64,000 bases of DNA. It comes from a bacterium SCSIO 12696 (lineage in GTDB: Bacteria; Pseudomonadota; Gammaproteobacteria; Pseudomonadales; Porticoccaceae). The notes beneath the pieces were generated by a model. It saw only the letters and a list, made by a program, of their open reading frames with translations, was not told the DNA's origin and did not search any database. The stretch spans positions 372,001 to 436,000 of the forward strand of contig CP073744.1 of NCBI GenBank assembly GCA_024397955.1, given 5' to 3'. Positions 25,410-33,584 of the stretch are shown here, piece by piece. Both the position numbers and the translations under genes were made by a program. Within the stretch, counting starts at the first letter, position 1, and every line of letters begins with the position of its first letter.

Positions 25410-25501
25410 GGATTGACTCAGGCCATCCATGGCCTTCGGGCTGCGCCCGCTTGCGCTACACTACAGCGCCCAAAATTGCTGTCCTGCAATTTTGTCGAAC
25501 C
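25410..25501 (-). repeat. tRNA-linked structured repeat, copy A
   Basis: Read on the minus strand, the element starts with the T-loop motif GGTTCGA and ends GAGTCAATCC (92 bases). It forms a string of hairpins: CAAAATTGC/GCAATTTTG, GCGCT/AGCGC, CGGGC/GCCCG and AGGCCAT/ATGGCCT. Copy B at 26435-26525 has the same layout with compensating base changes. It lies just downstream (minus strand) of tRNA-Ser and its terminator palindrome. Confidence 0.75.
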
Positions 25502-25520
25502 GGATGGTTCGTCCACACAT

Positions 25521-25588
25521 CCCTCACCGCCACCCATAAAAAAACCCAAGTGCAATGACTTGGGTTTTTTTATGGGTGGCGGTGAGGG
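25521..25588. repeat. Perfect 31-bp inverted repeat (tRNA-Ser 3' end plus terminator)
   Basis: The arms 25521-25551 and 25558-25588 are exact reverse complements, with loop GCAATG. The right arm contains the last 12 bases of tRNA-Ser (CCCTCACCGCCA on the minus strand) and its terminator stem ACCCAAGT / ACTTGGGT with T tract. The left arm is therefore an inverted copy of the tRNA 3' end. The inner part acts as intrinsic terminator for tRNA-Ser. Confidence 0.95.
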
Positions 25589-25664
25589 AGGGATTCGAAC
25601 CCTCGATACGTTTCCGTATACACACTTTCCAGGCGTGCTCCTTCGGCCACTCGGACACCTCACC
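25577..25664 (-). tRNA. tRNA-Ser (GGA)
   Basis: 88 bases with encoded CCA and a long variable arm (TACGGAAACGTA type), as in serine tRNAs. The anticodon loop CTGGAAA gives anticodon GGA, and the T loop is GGTTCGAAT. Its 3' end is part of a perfect palindrome. Confidence 0.96.
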
Positions 25665-25708
25665 GTGAAGGTCGCGCACTTTACACAAACGTGCTTTTAA
25701 AAGCAACG

Positions 25709-26263
25709 CTACCAGTTGCTGAAGAACTGCTCAGTGTCTACTTCTGGAACGGCCTTTTGGCGACCTTCCGGTGTGCCCAGGTAAAGGTAACCAACGATCT
25801 TTTCGTGGTCGTCAACGCCAAGGCCGTTGCGTACCGCACGATGGTAGGCAAAATCCCCGGTGCGCCATACAGCGCCAACGCCTTGGGCGAAAGCAGCGTT
25901 GAGCATATTTTGCACGCAGCAGCCTGCGGAAATAATTTGTTCTATTTCAGGGACTTTTTCGTCGTCTTTACAGCTGGCAATAGCAACGATAATCATCGGT
26001 GCCCGCTGTGCCTTACAGGCCCACAATGCCTGCTGGTCGGCGGACAAGGTTTCGCCCTCGGGTGTCTTGGCGGCAACAAACAGTTGCCCCAGCCTGGTCA
26101 GGCCTTCACCTTCAATCACCAAAAATCGCCACGGACGCAGCATGCGATGATCCGCTGCCCGCATGGCGGCCTGTTTGATGTTTTGCAGTGCTTCAGAGCT
26201 AGGGGAGGGGGCGCTTAGTCGCGGGGTTGAAACGCGGTTTTGCAAGGCGTGTAGAGCGTCCAT
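25709..26263 (-). CDS. ydjA: Nitroreductase family protein YdjA-like
   Basis: FMN-dependent NAD(P)H nitroreductase of the minimal YdjA subgroup; physiological substrate unknown. The 184 residues follow YdjA: MDALHALQNRVSTPRL, MRAADHRMLRPWRFLVIEGEGL, RAPMIIVAIASC, KVPEIEQIISAGCCVQNMLNAAFAQGVGAVWRTG and KIVGYLYLGTP. FMN-contacting Arg/Ser positions near the N-terminus are kept. It lies between tRNA-Ser and tRNA-Arg, all on the minus strand. Confidence 0.93.
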   Translation of the reverse strand: MDALHALQNRVSTPRLSAPSPSSEALQNIKQAAMRAADHRMLRPWRFLVIEGEGLTRLGQLFVAAKTPEGETLSADQQALWACKAQRAPMIIVAIASCKDDEKVPEIEQIISAGCCVQNMLNAAFAQGVGAVWRTGDFAYHRAVRNGLGVDDHEKIVGYLYLGTPEGRQKAVPEVDTEQFFSNW

Positions 26264-26288
26264 AGGTGTTTGTGTCTCGACGTTGAAA

Positions 26289-26365
26289 TGGCGCCCCGAT
26301 CAGGATTCGAACCTGAGACCTGCCCCTTAGGAGGGGGCCGCGCTATCCAGCTGTGCCATCGGGGC
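26289..26365 (-). tRNA. tRNA-Arg (CCT)
   Basis: 77 bases with encoded CCA. The acceptor stem GCCCCGA/TCGGGGC is perfect; the anticodon arm GCCCC-CTCCTAA-GGGGC gives anticodon CCT, and the T loop is GGTTCGAAT. A truncated second copy lies 211 bases upstream on the same strand. Confidence 0.95.
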
Positions 26366-26378
26366 GTGAGGAGAAAGT

Positions 26379-26406
26379 ATTCTAATGGTCGGTCTTGAAA
26401 CTACAA
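26379..26406 (-). promoter_or_regulatory. Likely promoter of tRNA-Arg
   Basis: On the minus strand TTGTAG, 16 bases, TAGAAT, ending 13 bases before the tRNA 5' end. The -10 box is conserved in the duplicated upstream region of the pseudogene, but the -35 box there has decayed. Confidence 0.5.
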
Positions 26407-26434
26407 GAGGGTTGTTTGAATAAACGGCGGTAAA

Positions 26435-26525
26435 GGATTGACTCGGGCCATCCGGGCCCTCGGTCTGGCGACCGTCTTCGCTGCGCTGCGACGCCCAAAT
26501 TTGTTCCCGACAAATTTGTCGAACC
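26435..26525 (-). repeat. tRNA-linked structured repeat, copy B
   Basis: Minus-strand order: GGTTCGA, hairpin CAAATTTGT/ACAAATTTG, hairpin CGGTC/GACCG, hairpin GGGCC/GGCCC, end GAGTCAATCC (91 bases). Compared with copy A, base pairs change on both sides of the stems. The GGTTCGA start is the T loop of a truncated tRNA-Arg, so the element is fused exactly at the T loop. Confidence 0.75.
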
Positions 26526-26576
26526 TGAAGCCTGCCCTTTAGGAGGGGCTGCGCTATCCAGCTGTGCCATCGGGGC
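26519..26576 (-). pseudogene. Truncated tRNA-Arg (CCT) pseudogene
   Basis: 58 bases matching the 5' part of tRNA-Arg through acceptor 5' strand, D arm, anticodon arm and 5' half of the T arm, stopping at GGTTCGA where repeat B begins. The 3' acceptor strand and CCA are absent, and the anticodon stem has lost a C and no longer pairs properly. About 55 bases of upstream sequence (26577-26631) also resemble the upstream region of the intact gene (26366-26420). Confidence 0.85.
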
Positions 26577-26642
26577 GTGAAGGGGAAGTATTCTAATGGT
26601 CGGCCTTGAAACGATAAGAGAGTTGTTTCAATGCTGTGTTCT

Positions 26643-28295
26643 TCACTGTGGGTAGAGTGGCATTAAGTTGTCACCATTAGACGGTTTGTGAGCACCACCC
26701 CCATGAGCACGGAAGCGTTTTAGCTGTGTCGCAATCCAGGGCAGGTCAACTTCGGTGGCCGTTGGGCCATAGAGTTGTTGATCCAGCGCGTTCAGCTTCT
26801 GATGCAGTTCGCTGTCATTCACCAACCTCCCCAGTTTATCCAGTGTCATGGACGCTTGCTGGGGCCAGTAGGCATTTGCCCAGGCGATAATGCTGTTGCG
26901 GGTTGCCAAAGTGTCGCCCGCTTTGCTGTGGCGACGCACGTTGGCAAACAGTTCTTTTTCGTTGCCGGCAGACGATGTGGCCGATGTTTGCGGTTCGCTG
27001 GTGGGTTCAATGTGATTGCGGCGATAAAAAACCAACAGCAAAACGATGGCGATGGCCATAAGCAGGTTGATTGCCACAGATATCCATATGCCCCAGTGTG
27101 GTGTTTCTTCAGTAGCTACTTCTACGGTGTTGGTTTGTACGGTTGTCGGCGGGGTGTAGTTGGGGGTTTCTGCAGGCAATACTTGCAAGGTTTTTTCCGC
27201 CAGGCGGGCGGTTTTTAGCCGGTTACTGTTGGTGTCCCACCACTGCACTTCGACAGCTGGCAGGGTAATGATCCCAGGCTCTGTCGGCACCAGGGCGATG
27301 GATTCTGTGCGACTGGCGATAACGCCATTTCCGGCGGCGGCTTGTTCCAGTTTTGGTTGGTCTGGGTAGCTGCGAAGTTTGGTATCGTCGGGTATAGACA
27401 CAGGCGGTAAAAACGTTGAGGTAGTGCCCATACCCGTCAAGGTGATTTTTCGGGTTAACGGCTCGCCAACCCGCCACTCCCGATTGGCGTCAATGGCTTG
27501 CTCGGTCAGCTCAACGTTGCTGGCGGGTAACCAGTGGCTGCCACCGTTGGCGGGTTTGGGTTTGACCGGCAATTCCAGGGATTTGCTGAACTGGTTGAAG
27601 CGTCGACCACTGCGAAAGCGAATGCCACTGGGGCTGTACGCATTAATTCGAAATGGCGGTACCTCCAAAGTGCCACTGGCGTTGGGGAACAAGGCAAAAC
27701 GCCATTCAATCACTTCGTATTGGCGGCCACCCAGTGTGGCCTGGTATTCCTCTTGCCCCAGCTGCAAAATCTCGGCGTTGTCGATATCTCCCCAGCCGGG
27801 GGTGATATTGGCCAAAGGTACTTCGTGGTACAGCCGGTAGGTCACCAACAGCTGCTCCTGAACATACAGAGATTCTTTATCGGCTTCCGCCTCCAGAAAT
27901 ACCGGGTTTTGCTGGTCGGGCTTGGTGGCCGCGGCCTTGACGGTAACCGCGATGGGTTGGCTGCGCACGCCTGCCAGCTCAAAAGCGGGAATGGTCAGCG
28001 TGCCTGTGCTTTTCGGGTGCAGGGTGATTTGCCAGACTTGCGACGATTCCGATTCGCCGTTGATCCATTGGAAACTCTGCTGATGGCGCGGTGCGGACAC
28101 TCGCTCGAACTGTGAATCCAGAGTCGAAAACTCAATGCTCTGGTTAGTATTTCCGCCCTTGTAAACCAGTGTCAGCTCAAGACTTTCGTTGGCGGCCAGT
28201 GTGGAACGGTTAACCGAACTGGTCAGCGTCGCAGCACTCGCCTGAGTCGTAGCCAGTAGCAAAAAAACGAACAGAAAACGTGAAAACAGTGTCAT
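26643..28295 (-). CDS. BatD family protein (oxygen tolerance, Bat operon)
   Basis: Predicted inner-membrane protein with a large periplasmic part; last gene of a MoxR/Bat operon. A signal peptide covers residues 1-22 (MTLFSRFLFVFLLLATTQASA). Immunoglobulin-like BatD repeats (about 23-380) include SVNRSTLAANESLELTL, VYKGG and WDTNSNRLKTARL, one membrane helix (about 405-428) follows, and the C-terminus is cytoplasmic. The 550 residues match the family. It begins four bases after the BatB/C-like gene. Bat proteins are linked to aerotolerance or envelope stress, with no settled molecular function. Confidence 0.9.
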   Translation of the reverse strand: MTLFSRFLFVFLLLATTQASAATLTSSVNRSTLAANESLELTLVYKGGNTNQSIEFSTLDSQFERVSAPRHQQSFQWINGESESSQVWQITLHPKSTGTLTIPAFELAGVRSQPIAVTVKAAATKPDQQNPVFLEAEADKESLYVQEQLLVTYRLYHEVPLANITPGWGDIDNAEILQLGQEEYQATLGGRQYEVIEWRFALFPNASGTLEVPPFRINAYSPSGIRFRSGRRFNQFSKSLELPVKPKPANGGSHWLPASNVELTEQAIDANREWRVGEPLTRKITLTGMGTTSTFLPPVSIPDDTKLRSYPDQPKLEQAAAGNGVIASRTESIALVPTEPGIITLPAVEVQWWDTNSNRLKTARLAEKTLQVLPAETPNYTPPTTVQTNTVEVATEETPHWGIWISVAINLLMAIAIVLLLVFYRRNHIEPTSEPQTSATSSAGNEKELFANVRRHSKAGDTLATRNSIIAWANAYWPQQASMTLDKLGRLVNDSELHQKLNALDQQLYGPTATEVDLPWIATQLKRFRAHGGGAHKPSNGDNLMPLYPQ

Positions 28296-28299
28296 TAAT

Positions 28300-30156
28300 C
28301 TACCATCGCTCCGGTTGGTTTTGGCGTTGTTGGCGCTGCTGTTGGCGGCGAAACTTTTCCCTCAAAAAAGCCCCGGGGTCATCGGGTACTTTGCGTAAAA
28401 ATTGCTCCATAGCGCGTTCCGCTTCTTCGTCGGAGTTGTCGGAGCTACTGCCCGCAACAGGCTTTTGTTCTTCATTGCCTGGTTGCTGCTCACCTTCAGA
28501 GGAGTTTTGTTCACTGGCCTGTTGTTGGTCTTCAGAGGGCTGCCCCTGTTGATCTGGGCTTTGCTCCCCTTGCTGGTCGTCAGCTGAGGATTGTTGCGGG
28601 TTGCTCTGTTGCTGGGAATCGCCCTCGGATTCTGACGGCGAGTCTTGCTGAGATTGCTGTGGCGAGCCAGAGCTGTCCTCACCTTGTTGTTGATCACCTG
28701 AACCCTCGTGGCCTTCGTCTTGCTGACTTTGTTGCTGTTGCTGTTTTTGGGCTTGTTCTACCAAGGCCTTGTTGGCGGCTGCGGCACTCAGGTTTGGATC
28801 TTTTGCCAACGCTTGTTCATAGCGCTTGATCGCCTCTTCCAGCTGGCCCAGCTGTGCCAAGGCGTTGCCCTGGTTGTACAGTCCGGTGGCACTGTCGTCT
28901 TGTTGAAACGCCTCAAGAGCCGTTTTGTAATCACCAGCCCGGTAGGCGGCACTACCGCGCCACTGCGGAGACTGAAACGCTTCAGCAGCGTCTTCAAAAC
29001 GTTTTTCCCGAAATGCCTTTTGGCCCCGTTGATCCGGGGTTTGCAAGACATCGGGCAGTTGTTCAAAGCCGGGAGGGCGAGTGTCTGCTTCATCGGCATG
29101 GCTGGGCTGCACGGAGCCCAGTGTGATCAGTGGCGCCACCATCAACACAGTGACAGCTCCGCGCCGAAAAGCCAGTACCACCAGTGGCAGCAACAACAGC
29201 GCCAGCCAGTAGCCTTGGTCGTGCCAGCTGTCAAAGGTGCGCTGCAAGGTTTCTCGCTGTAACTCAAAGGGAGAAGACTGGGCGCTGCTGATATGAGCCA
29301 TCAGGGCGTCGATATCTCTGTTGTCCGCAGCCAGGTCACTGTACTGGCCGCTGTTGCGCTGGGCCAGCTGAATCAGCGGTGGGCGATCGAGGCGGGGGAT
29401 AACAATATTGCCGTCGCGATCTTTGGCAAAACCGCCATCGGGCAGGGCGATAGGCGCGCCTTGTTCAGTGCCCAACGCCAATACCGACAACCGATAATCG
29501 CTGCCACGCAATGCCTGATAGATATGGGTACGAGCTTTGCTGGCGACACCGTCAGTAATCAACAGTAAATCGCCGCGGGTAATGCGGCTGTTTCTCAACA
29601 GTTGCAATGCCAGGTCCAGTGCCGCTTCGGTATTGCTGCCAGCGGGGCTGAGCAGGCTTGGAGTAAGCACCGGCAGTTGCGACACAATGGTTGCGGTATC
29701 GTCGGTGAGTGGCGTCACCACGTGGGCGTTAGCGCTGTATACGATCAACGCCGTTTGCCCTTGTTTGCGCTGCTGCAGGATGTCGCGCAGTTTGTAGCGA
29801 GCTCGAGTGATGCGGTTGGGCTTTAAATCCTGAGCCTGCATGGATGGAGACAGGTCCAGCAGGATCACCAGGGCACCTTGGTCCTTGTGCAGCGGCTGCG
29901 GCAGTTGCTGCCAGGTGGGCCCGGAGAGCGCCACTGCCGCTATGATCAATGCGGTAATCCAGGGCCAAAGCTGGTGCTTGCGCGCTGTGGCGGATTCCAC
30001 CATAAACGGCAGCCAGCGAGCGTCGATTACCTTTGCCCAGTCGCCGGATGACAAGCGCTTGCGGCTCAGCCACAACAGCGCGATGCCCACTGGTATCGCC
30101 AGCAACCACCAAGGGCGCAACAGGTGAAAGTTTGCCAGTAATTCCAAGTCAGCCAT
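28300..30156 (-). CDS. VWA-TPR protein (BatB/BatC fusion-type)
   Basis: 618 residues joining what some bacteria encode as BatB and BatC. N-terminal helices (about 14-30 and 65-85) are followed by a von Willebrand A domain with MIDAS motif DLSPS in VILLDLSPSMQAQDL (about 95-110), a further helix pair near 312-345, then TPR repeats (about 375-475: AFREKRFEDAAEAFQ, AYRAGDYKTALEAFQ, LYNQGNALAQLGQLEEAIKRY). A long Gln/Ser/Glu-rich disordered linker (about 480-590) leads to a conserved end, FLRKVPDDPGAFLREKF. Overlaps the upstream VWA gene by 8 bases. Confidence 0.92.
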   Translation of the reverse strand: MADLELLANFHLLRPWWLLAIPVGIALLWLSRKRLSSGDWAKVIDARWLPFMVESATARKHQLWPWITALIIAAVALSGPTWQQLPQPLHKDQGALVILLDLSPSMQAQDLKPNRITRARYKLRDILQQRKQGQTALIVYSANAHVVTPLTDDTATIVSQLPVLTPSLLSPAGSNTEAALDLALQLLRNSRITRGDLLLITDGVASKARTHIYQALRGSDYRLSVLALGTEQGAPIALPDGGFAKDRDGNIVIPRLDRPPLIQLAQRNSGQYSDLAADNRDIDALMAHISSAQSSPFELQRETLQRTFDSWHDQGYWLALLLLPLVVLAFRRGAVTVLMVAPLITLGSVQPSHADEADTRPPGFEQLPDVLQTPDQRGQKAFREKRFEDAAEAFQSPQWRGSAAYRAGDYKTALEAFQQDDSATGLYNQGNALAQLGQLEEAIKRYEQALAKDPNLSAAAANKALVEQAQKQQQQQSQQDEGHEGSGDQQQGEDSSGSPQQSQQDSPSESEGDSQQQSNPQQSSADDQQGEQSPDQQGQPSEDQQQASEQNSSEGEQQPGNEEQKPVAGSSSDNSDEEAERAMEQFLRKVPDDPGAFLREKFRRQQQRQQRQNQPERW

Positions 30157-31132
30157 GGGTGCCCCCGCGAATAAAACGGCGCAACAACAGGCCTAATGCG
30201 GCGAGCAATGCGATTGCCAGCGGCCAGTGGAACAGGGATTTGCTGGGGCGCAGGGTTTCTGCGTCTTGTTCAATGGGTTCTAACTGATCTAGGTGGTGGT
30301 AAATGTCGTTGAGCTGTTGCACATCCTTGGCTCGATAAAATTGGCCGCCGGTGGTGTTGGCAATGGCCAACAAGGTTTGCTCGTCGACTTCATTGCGGCT
30401 GAACCAGCCGCGGCGGCCACCGCCGATGCCAACGGTGTATATTTTGATGCCCAGCTGAGTGGCTGCCTCGGCCGCCTGCATCGGCTGTAAACTACCAGCG
30501 GTGTTGGAACCGTCGGTAAGCAGGATGAGTACCCGGTGGTTTTCCGGGCGTTCCTTGAGCTGTTTAACAGCCAGTCCGATGGCGTCGCCAATGGCCGTGG
30601 CGGAACCGGCCATGCCCAGTTCCGCTTCCTGCAATAGCTGATTGAGGGTGGTTCGGTCAAAGGTGAGAGGGGCTTGCAGGTAGGCGCTGCCACCGAACAA
30701 GATCAACCCCAGGCGGTCGCCACTGCGGCGCTCCACAAATTGGCCGACAACCGCCTTGGCGGCAATAATGCGCCTCAACATATCCCGCCCCAGAGGCATA
30801 TCCGGTTCCGCCATACTTTCTGAAATATCCACTGCCAGCAGCAGGTCGCGGCCGCTGGTGGGCAGTTCTATTTCCTCACCGATCCAGGTGGGGCGGGCAA
30901 CTGCCAGCAGGCAGCCCAGCCACACCGTGCTCAGTAATGCGTGATTAAACCAGCTGGATGGCAGCTGTGCAGAGGCGGGTTCCTGGGCATCCAACAGGTG
31001 TTGATAAACCGGAATATTCAGCGCCGCACTTTGTTGCGGCAGAGCTGGGCGCACCAGACGGTATACCCAGGGCACCGGCAATAGCCACAGTATCCAACTC
31101 CACTGGAGTACCAAACCGCTGGATTCAGCCAT
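30149..31132 (-). CDS. VWA domain membrane protein (BatA-like)
   Basis: 327 residues: an N-terminal membrane helix, a helix at about 60-77, a VWA domain with MIDAS DISES in LLAVDISESMAEPDM (about 96-110), TFDRTT, LLTDGSNTAG, and a C-terminal helix (about 300-318). This is the BatA layout. It overlaps both neighbours by 8 bases, indicating tight translational coupling. Confidence 0.92.
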   Translation of the reverse strand: MAESSGLVLQWSWILWLLPVPWVYRLVRPALPQQSAALNIPVYQHLLDAQEPASAQLPSSWFNHALLSTVWLGCLLAVARPTWIGEEIELPTSGRDLLLAVDISESMAEPDMPLGRDMLRRIIAAKAVVGQFVERRSGDRLGLILFGGSAYLQAPLTFDRTTLNQLLQEAELGMAGSATAIGDAIGLAVKQLKERPENHRVLILLTDGSNTAGSLQPMQAAEAATQLGIKIYTVGIGGGRRGWFSRNEVDEQTLLAIANTTGGQFYRAKDVQQLNDIYHHLDQLEPIEQDAETLRPSKSLFHWPLAIALLAALGLLLRRFIRGGTHG

Positions 31133-31643
31133 GGCTGGGCACCTCGGGGGTTAACTTGGCAGTATTCACCTGCTTGACCCATTGCAGAGCGTTCTGGCGT
31201 AACTGTTGTAGTTGTTCATCAGATAATGGTTGTGGCTTTGGTGCGTAGAGTTGCTGCTCTACAAGTGCTATTAACTCTCTTGAAAACAAGGTTTTGCCGG
31301 GTTGGTCGGCGACGGTCAGCAAGTTACTCAGGGAATAACTGGCCGCTGCCGCCAGTTCAATGTTTGCGGACGTCAGCAGGCAACGGCGCAATGTGCTGAA
31401 CAACTGCCGGCACAGTTGCTGCTGATTATTGTGCTGCTGATAGTCACTAAAGTGATGGGCAATAGATTTGCGTGTCAGGCGTCGATAGCGGTTGCGCCGA
31501 TAGCTGACAAATGCCCACCAAAGCAGAGCAGCGAGCATTACCAGGGTAACCACCAACAGACCCCATAAAGCGGGGGATAATGGCCACCAGCTAATGGTTT
31601 GCGGCAGGTGAATGTCCTGCAGTTGCGTCAGTGGGTCGTTCAC
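31125..31643 (-). CDS. DUF4381 domain protein of the MoxR/Bat operon
   Basis: 172 residues with one membrane helix near residues 22-48 (PALWGLLVVTLVMLAALLWW) and a helical cytoplasmic domain, matching the DUF4381 proteins that occur between DUF58 and VWA genes in such operons. No enzymatic motif is visible. It overlaps the DUF58 gene by 4 bases and the BatA-like gene by 8. Confidence 0.88.
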   Translation of the reverse strand: MNDPLTQLQDIHLPQTISWWPLSPALWGLLVVTLVMLAALLWWAFVSYRRNRYRRLTRKSIAHHFSDYQQHNNQQQLCRQLFSTLRRCLLTSANIELAAAASYSLSNLLTVADQPGKTLFSRELIALVEQQLYAPKPQPLSDEQLQQLRQNALQWVKQVNTAKLTPEVPSHG

Positions 31644-32599
31644 GCGGGCTTTCTCCGCTTGCTGTAGCTTTGCCGTAACAGGGTAGGGACAGAGTCCTGT
31701 GTACTTACCCTCAACAACCCCATACCCATTTGCCCGGTGAGCTGCTGCAATTGCTGTTGGTGGCTATCAAACAGCTGGCGACAACGCTGCTGCAATTGAC
31801 GGTTGCGGGTGTTGAGCAATTGCCGCTTGCCACTGCTAACAATGGGGTAAAGCCCTCCCGGCGGTAGCTGTTGCTCCAGTGGGTCGTAGACCTGGCACAG
31901 AGTCACGTCGCAGTGGCGAGTCAGGTTGTAAAGGTGCTCTTTGCTGGTGTTGTCCAGGTCGTGGAAATCACTGACCACAAACACCGAGGCCCCGGGGTGG
32001 GCAATGCGACGACCTTCTTCCAGCAGGTGGCTCAAGGTAAAACGGTCAGCGTTTGCTTGCGGTAGCTCGGTGCACAGGTCGTGCAAACTGTGAATAACTT
32101 GCAAGGCGTTATGGTGGCTGCGCCGTGGCCTCAGTGTCAGTTGGCGCTGAGTACCAAACAACAGCGCACCAACCCGGTCATTGTTGGCAATGCCCGCCCA
32201 GGCAAGAGCGGCGGTGAGCTGACAAACCGTGGTTATTTTCAGCTGCTTGCTGCCGAACAGCATGGTGCGCCGCAGGTCGGCAATCACAAACACCGGCCGT
32301 TCCCGTTCTTCGCGAAATACTTTGGTGTGTGGCGCTTCAGTACGTGCGGTTACTCGCCAGTCAATGGTGCGAACATCGTCCCCTGGCTGGTAGTGGCGAA
32401 CTTCTTCAAAGTCCATGCCGCGGCCGCGAAACTGCGAACGAAGCTGCCCGGCCAGTTGACTGCGGACTATCTTGCGAGGGAAAAACGCCAGATCAGAGAC
32501 CGCGTGGCGCAATGCCACCAAGTCATTGATGTCGGCAACTGCGGTGGCAAATTGCGACGCTTTAGCTGTGGCCGCCATCTGATGCGTTTTCTCTGTCAT
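31640..32599 (-). CDS. DUF58 domain protein of the MoxR/Bat operon
   Basis: 319 residues. It carries the DUF58 hallmark GRGMDFEEVRHYQPGDDVRTIDWRVTAR (about 58-85), then FREERERPVFVIADLRRTMLFGS, which forms a degenerate VWA-like region. Such proteins are predicted substrates or partners of the MoxR ATPase. It starts 10 bases after the moxR stop. Confidence 0.93.
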   Translation of the reverse strand: MTEKTHQMAATAKASQFATAVADINDLVALRHAVSDLAFFPRKIVRSQLAGQLRSQFRGRGMDFEEVRHYQPGDDVRTIDWRVTARTEAPHTKVFREERERPVFVIADLRRTMLFGSKQLKITTVCQLTAALAWAGIANNDRVGALLFGTQRQLTLRPRRSHHNALQVIHSLHDLCTELPQANADRFTLSHLLEEGRRIAHPGASVFVVSDFHDLDNTSKEHLYNLTRHCDVTLCQVYDPLEQQLPPGGLYPIVSSGKRQLLNTRNRQLQQRCRQLFDSHQQQLQQLTGQMGMGLLRVSTQDSVPTLLRQSYSKRRKPA

Positions 32600-32609
32600 G
32601 GGTTCGATC

Positions 32610-33584
32610 TCAGGCCGACGGTACCACTGCCAGTAACTTGTCGATCACCTGATTGGCATCGATGCCTTTGGCCTCGCTCTCAAAACTGAGAATCAGGCGG
32701 TGCCGCAACACATCGTGGGCCACGCTGCGCACATCGTCGGGGCTCACATAGTCGCGACCTTGCAGCCAGGCGTAGGCGCGGGCGCAGCGATCGAGTGCAA
32801 TGGTGGCCCGTGGGCTGGCGCCGTACTCCAGCCAGCCCGCCAATTCTTCGGTGTATTTTTCCGGGTGGCGTGTCGCCAGTACCAGCTGCACCAAATATTC
32901 TTCCACGGCTTCTGACATATGCAGCCCAGCCACTGCCTTACGGGCGGCCAGTAGCGCGGTTTCGGCGATCACTGGTGGCTGGGCGACCGGTTCTTCCAGG
33001 GCTTCGCCGCGGGTAATGTGCAGTATTTGCCGTTCGGTTTCTGGCGCCGGGTAACCCACCAATACGTGCATTAAAAAGCGATCCATTTGAGCTTCCGGCA
33101 GGGGATAGGTGCCTTCCTGCTCAATGGGGTTCTGGGTGGCCATCACCAGAAACAGCTTGGGCAGCGAGTAAGTTTTGCGGCCCACGCTGATTTGCCGCTC
33201 TGCCATGGCTTCCAACAACGCGGACTGGACCTTTGCCGGAGCCCGGTTAATTTCATCCGCAAGTACCAGGTTGTGGAATATGGGCCCGGGTTGAAACTGA
33301 AAGTTGCCTTCTTGATGGCGGTAAATGTCACTGCCGGTAATGTCAGCTGGCAGAAGGTCCGGCGTAAACTGAATTCGATGGAAGTCGCCTTCGATACCGT
33401 CCGCGAGGGTTTTGATGGCGCGGGTCTTTGCCAGCCCGGGTGCTCCCTCCACCAACAGGTGGCCGTCGGCCAGCAGGGCGATCAGCAAACGCTCAGTCAA
33501 ATGGCTCTGGCCAACGATCTGGCTGTCCAGCCACTGGCGCAAATCCCGTAGCGGGTGTTGGATGTCGATTTGCTCGCATTCCAT
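32610..33584 (-). CDS. MoxR-family AAA+ ATPase
   Basis: Chaperone-like ATPase that activates VWA-domain partners. The 324 residues contain Walker A EGAPGLAKTRA (about 45-55), Walker B LVLADEINRAP, sensor 1 in LFLVMATQNPIEQEGTYPLPEAQMDRF, and the arginine-finger and lid region GASPRATIALDRCARAYA. It is the first gene of the six-gene operon and divergent from gdhB across 262 bases, which presumably hold both promoters. Confidence 0.95.
   Translation of the reverse strand: MECEQIDIQHPLRDLRQWLDSQIVGQSHLTERLLIALLADGHLLVEGAPGLAKTRAIKTLADGIEGDFHRIQFTPDLLPADITGSDIYRHQEGNFQFQPGPIFHNLVLADEINRAPAKVQSALLEAMAERQISVGRKTYSLPKLFLVMATQNPIEQEGTYPLPEAQMDRFLMHVLVGYPAPETERQILHITRGEALEEPVAQPPVIAETALLAARKAVAGLHMSEAVEEYLVQLVLATRHPEKYTEELAGWLEYGASPRATIALDRCARAYAWLQGRDYVSPDDVRSVAHDVLRHRLILSFESEAKGIDANQVIDKLLAVVPSA

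Noticed and set aside
25332..25700. Open frames across pirin 3' end, palindrome and tRNA-Ser on both strands
   Set aside because: They translate tRNA and inverted-repeat sequence; near mirror-image products on both strands show that the frames come from the palindrome.
26382..26570. 62-aa open frame over repeat B and the tRNA pseudogene
   Set aside because: It covers structured non-coding repeats and tRNA sequence; no ribosome binding site and no protein-like conservation visible.
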